The notes under the pieces are model-generated. The model ran no database searches and had not been told where the DNA came from. It was given only the letters and a program-made list of their open reading frames with translations. Position numbers and translations under genes: made by a program. A stretch of 5,665 bases of DNA from an uncultured Gemella sp. (GTDB lineage: Bacteria; Bacillota; Bacilli; Staphylococcales; Gemellaceae), in the NCBI GenBank assembly GCA_927911745.1, contig CAKMQF010000022.1, forward strand, positions 1-5,665. The letters run 5' to 3'. Below are positions 5,515 to 5,665 of this stretch, one piece after another; position 1 is the stretch's first letter; every line of letters begins with the position of its first letter.

Positions 5515-5665
5515 TAAACTGAGTAAGCGTTATAAGATTTAATGAATACATAGGACGAAATCTGTATTAAGAATTAGAATATTTAAGTGAGAAGTTATAA
5601 ACGTGAAGTGTTAATATAGTATTGAATTTGGGATTTTATTTATTTTAAATAGAAAAATAGTATAT
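5515..5665. other. AT-rich intergenic stretch upstream of the NifU-like gene, no gene seen
   Basis: I found no open frame with a ribosome binding site and no RNA gene here. Short inverted repeats of six bases (for example 5545-5550 with 5563-5568) and a weak TTGAAT at 5622-5627 are within what chance gives in such AT-rich DNA. It may hold the promoter region of a gene beyond the right edge. Confidence 0.5.

Noticed and set aside
5535..5568. Small inverted repeats (AGATTT/AAATCT and AATACA/TGTATT) upstream of the NifU-like promoter
   Set aside because: Six-base arms that exclude one another, without a T-tract or link to the promoter.
5622..5650. Possible promoter TTGAAT with TTAAAT near the right edge
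   Set aside because: The -10 match is weak and no gene start is visible before the window ends.

Overview
The window reads as a chromosomal housekeeping segment from a low-GC Gram-positive bacterium (Firmicutes/Bacillota). The support is strong A+T bias, AGGAGG-type ribosome binding sites, TTG/ATG starts, near-consensus SigA-type promoters, and proteins that align motif for motif with Bacillus subtilis CshB, Nfo (YqfS), Zur, TruB, RibC/RibF and RpsO as I remember them. The combination of gene order and base composition makes a Gemella-like member of the Bacillales plausible, but I cannot confirm the genus without a search.

Layout. Positions 1-1220 hold the DEAD-box RNA helicase cshB, entering from the left edge and garbled between about 53 and 122. 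Positions 1220-2097 hold endonuclease IV (nfo), broken by two extra A residues in poly-A runs. Then come zur (2117-2566), truB (2566-3489) and ribF (about 3494-4417). All five are on the plus strand, and the gaps are 1-nt TAATG overlaps or at most about 20 nt, so they look like one operon. The order joins two blocks familiar from Bacillus: cshB-nfo-(znu)-zur and truB-ribF-rpsO. rpsO (4573-4845) has its own promoter, a structured leader and a terminator. A tRNA-Arg(TCT) gene (5077-5150) follows with its own strong promoter and terminator. A small NifU-like iron-sulfur scaffold gene lies on the minus strand (5207-5461), convergent with the tRNA, with its own promoter. The last 150 bases hold no gene I can support.

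Functionally the genes cover RNA remodelling (CshB), base-excision repair (Nfo), zinc-responsive repression (Zur), tRNA modification (TruB), FMN/FAD synthesis (RibF), 30S ribosome assembly (S15), decoding of AGA/AGG (tRNA-Arg) and iron-sulfur cluster delivery (NifU-like). I see no mobile element, CRISPR array or novel multi-gene system.

The points most worth a second look are these. A possible loop-Shine-Dalgarno pseudoknot in the rpsO leader suggests S15 autoregulation. A perfect 11-bp inverted repeat has one arm covering the rpsO -10 box. Clustered homopolymer-length frameshifts lie in the first 1.6 kb and probably reflect sequence error rather than real gene decay.
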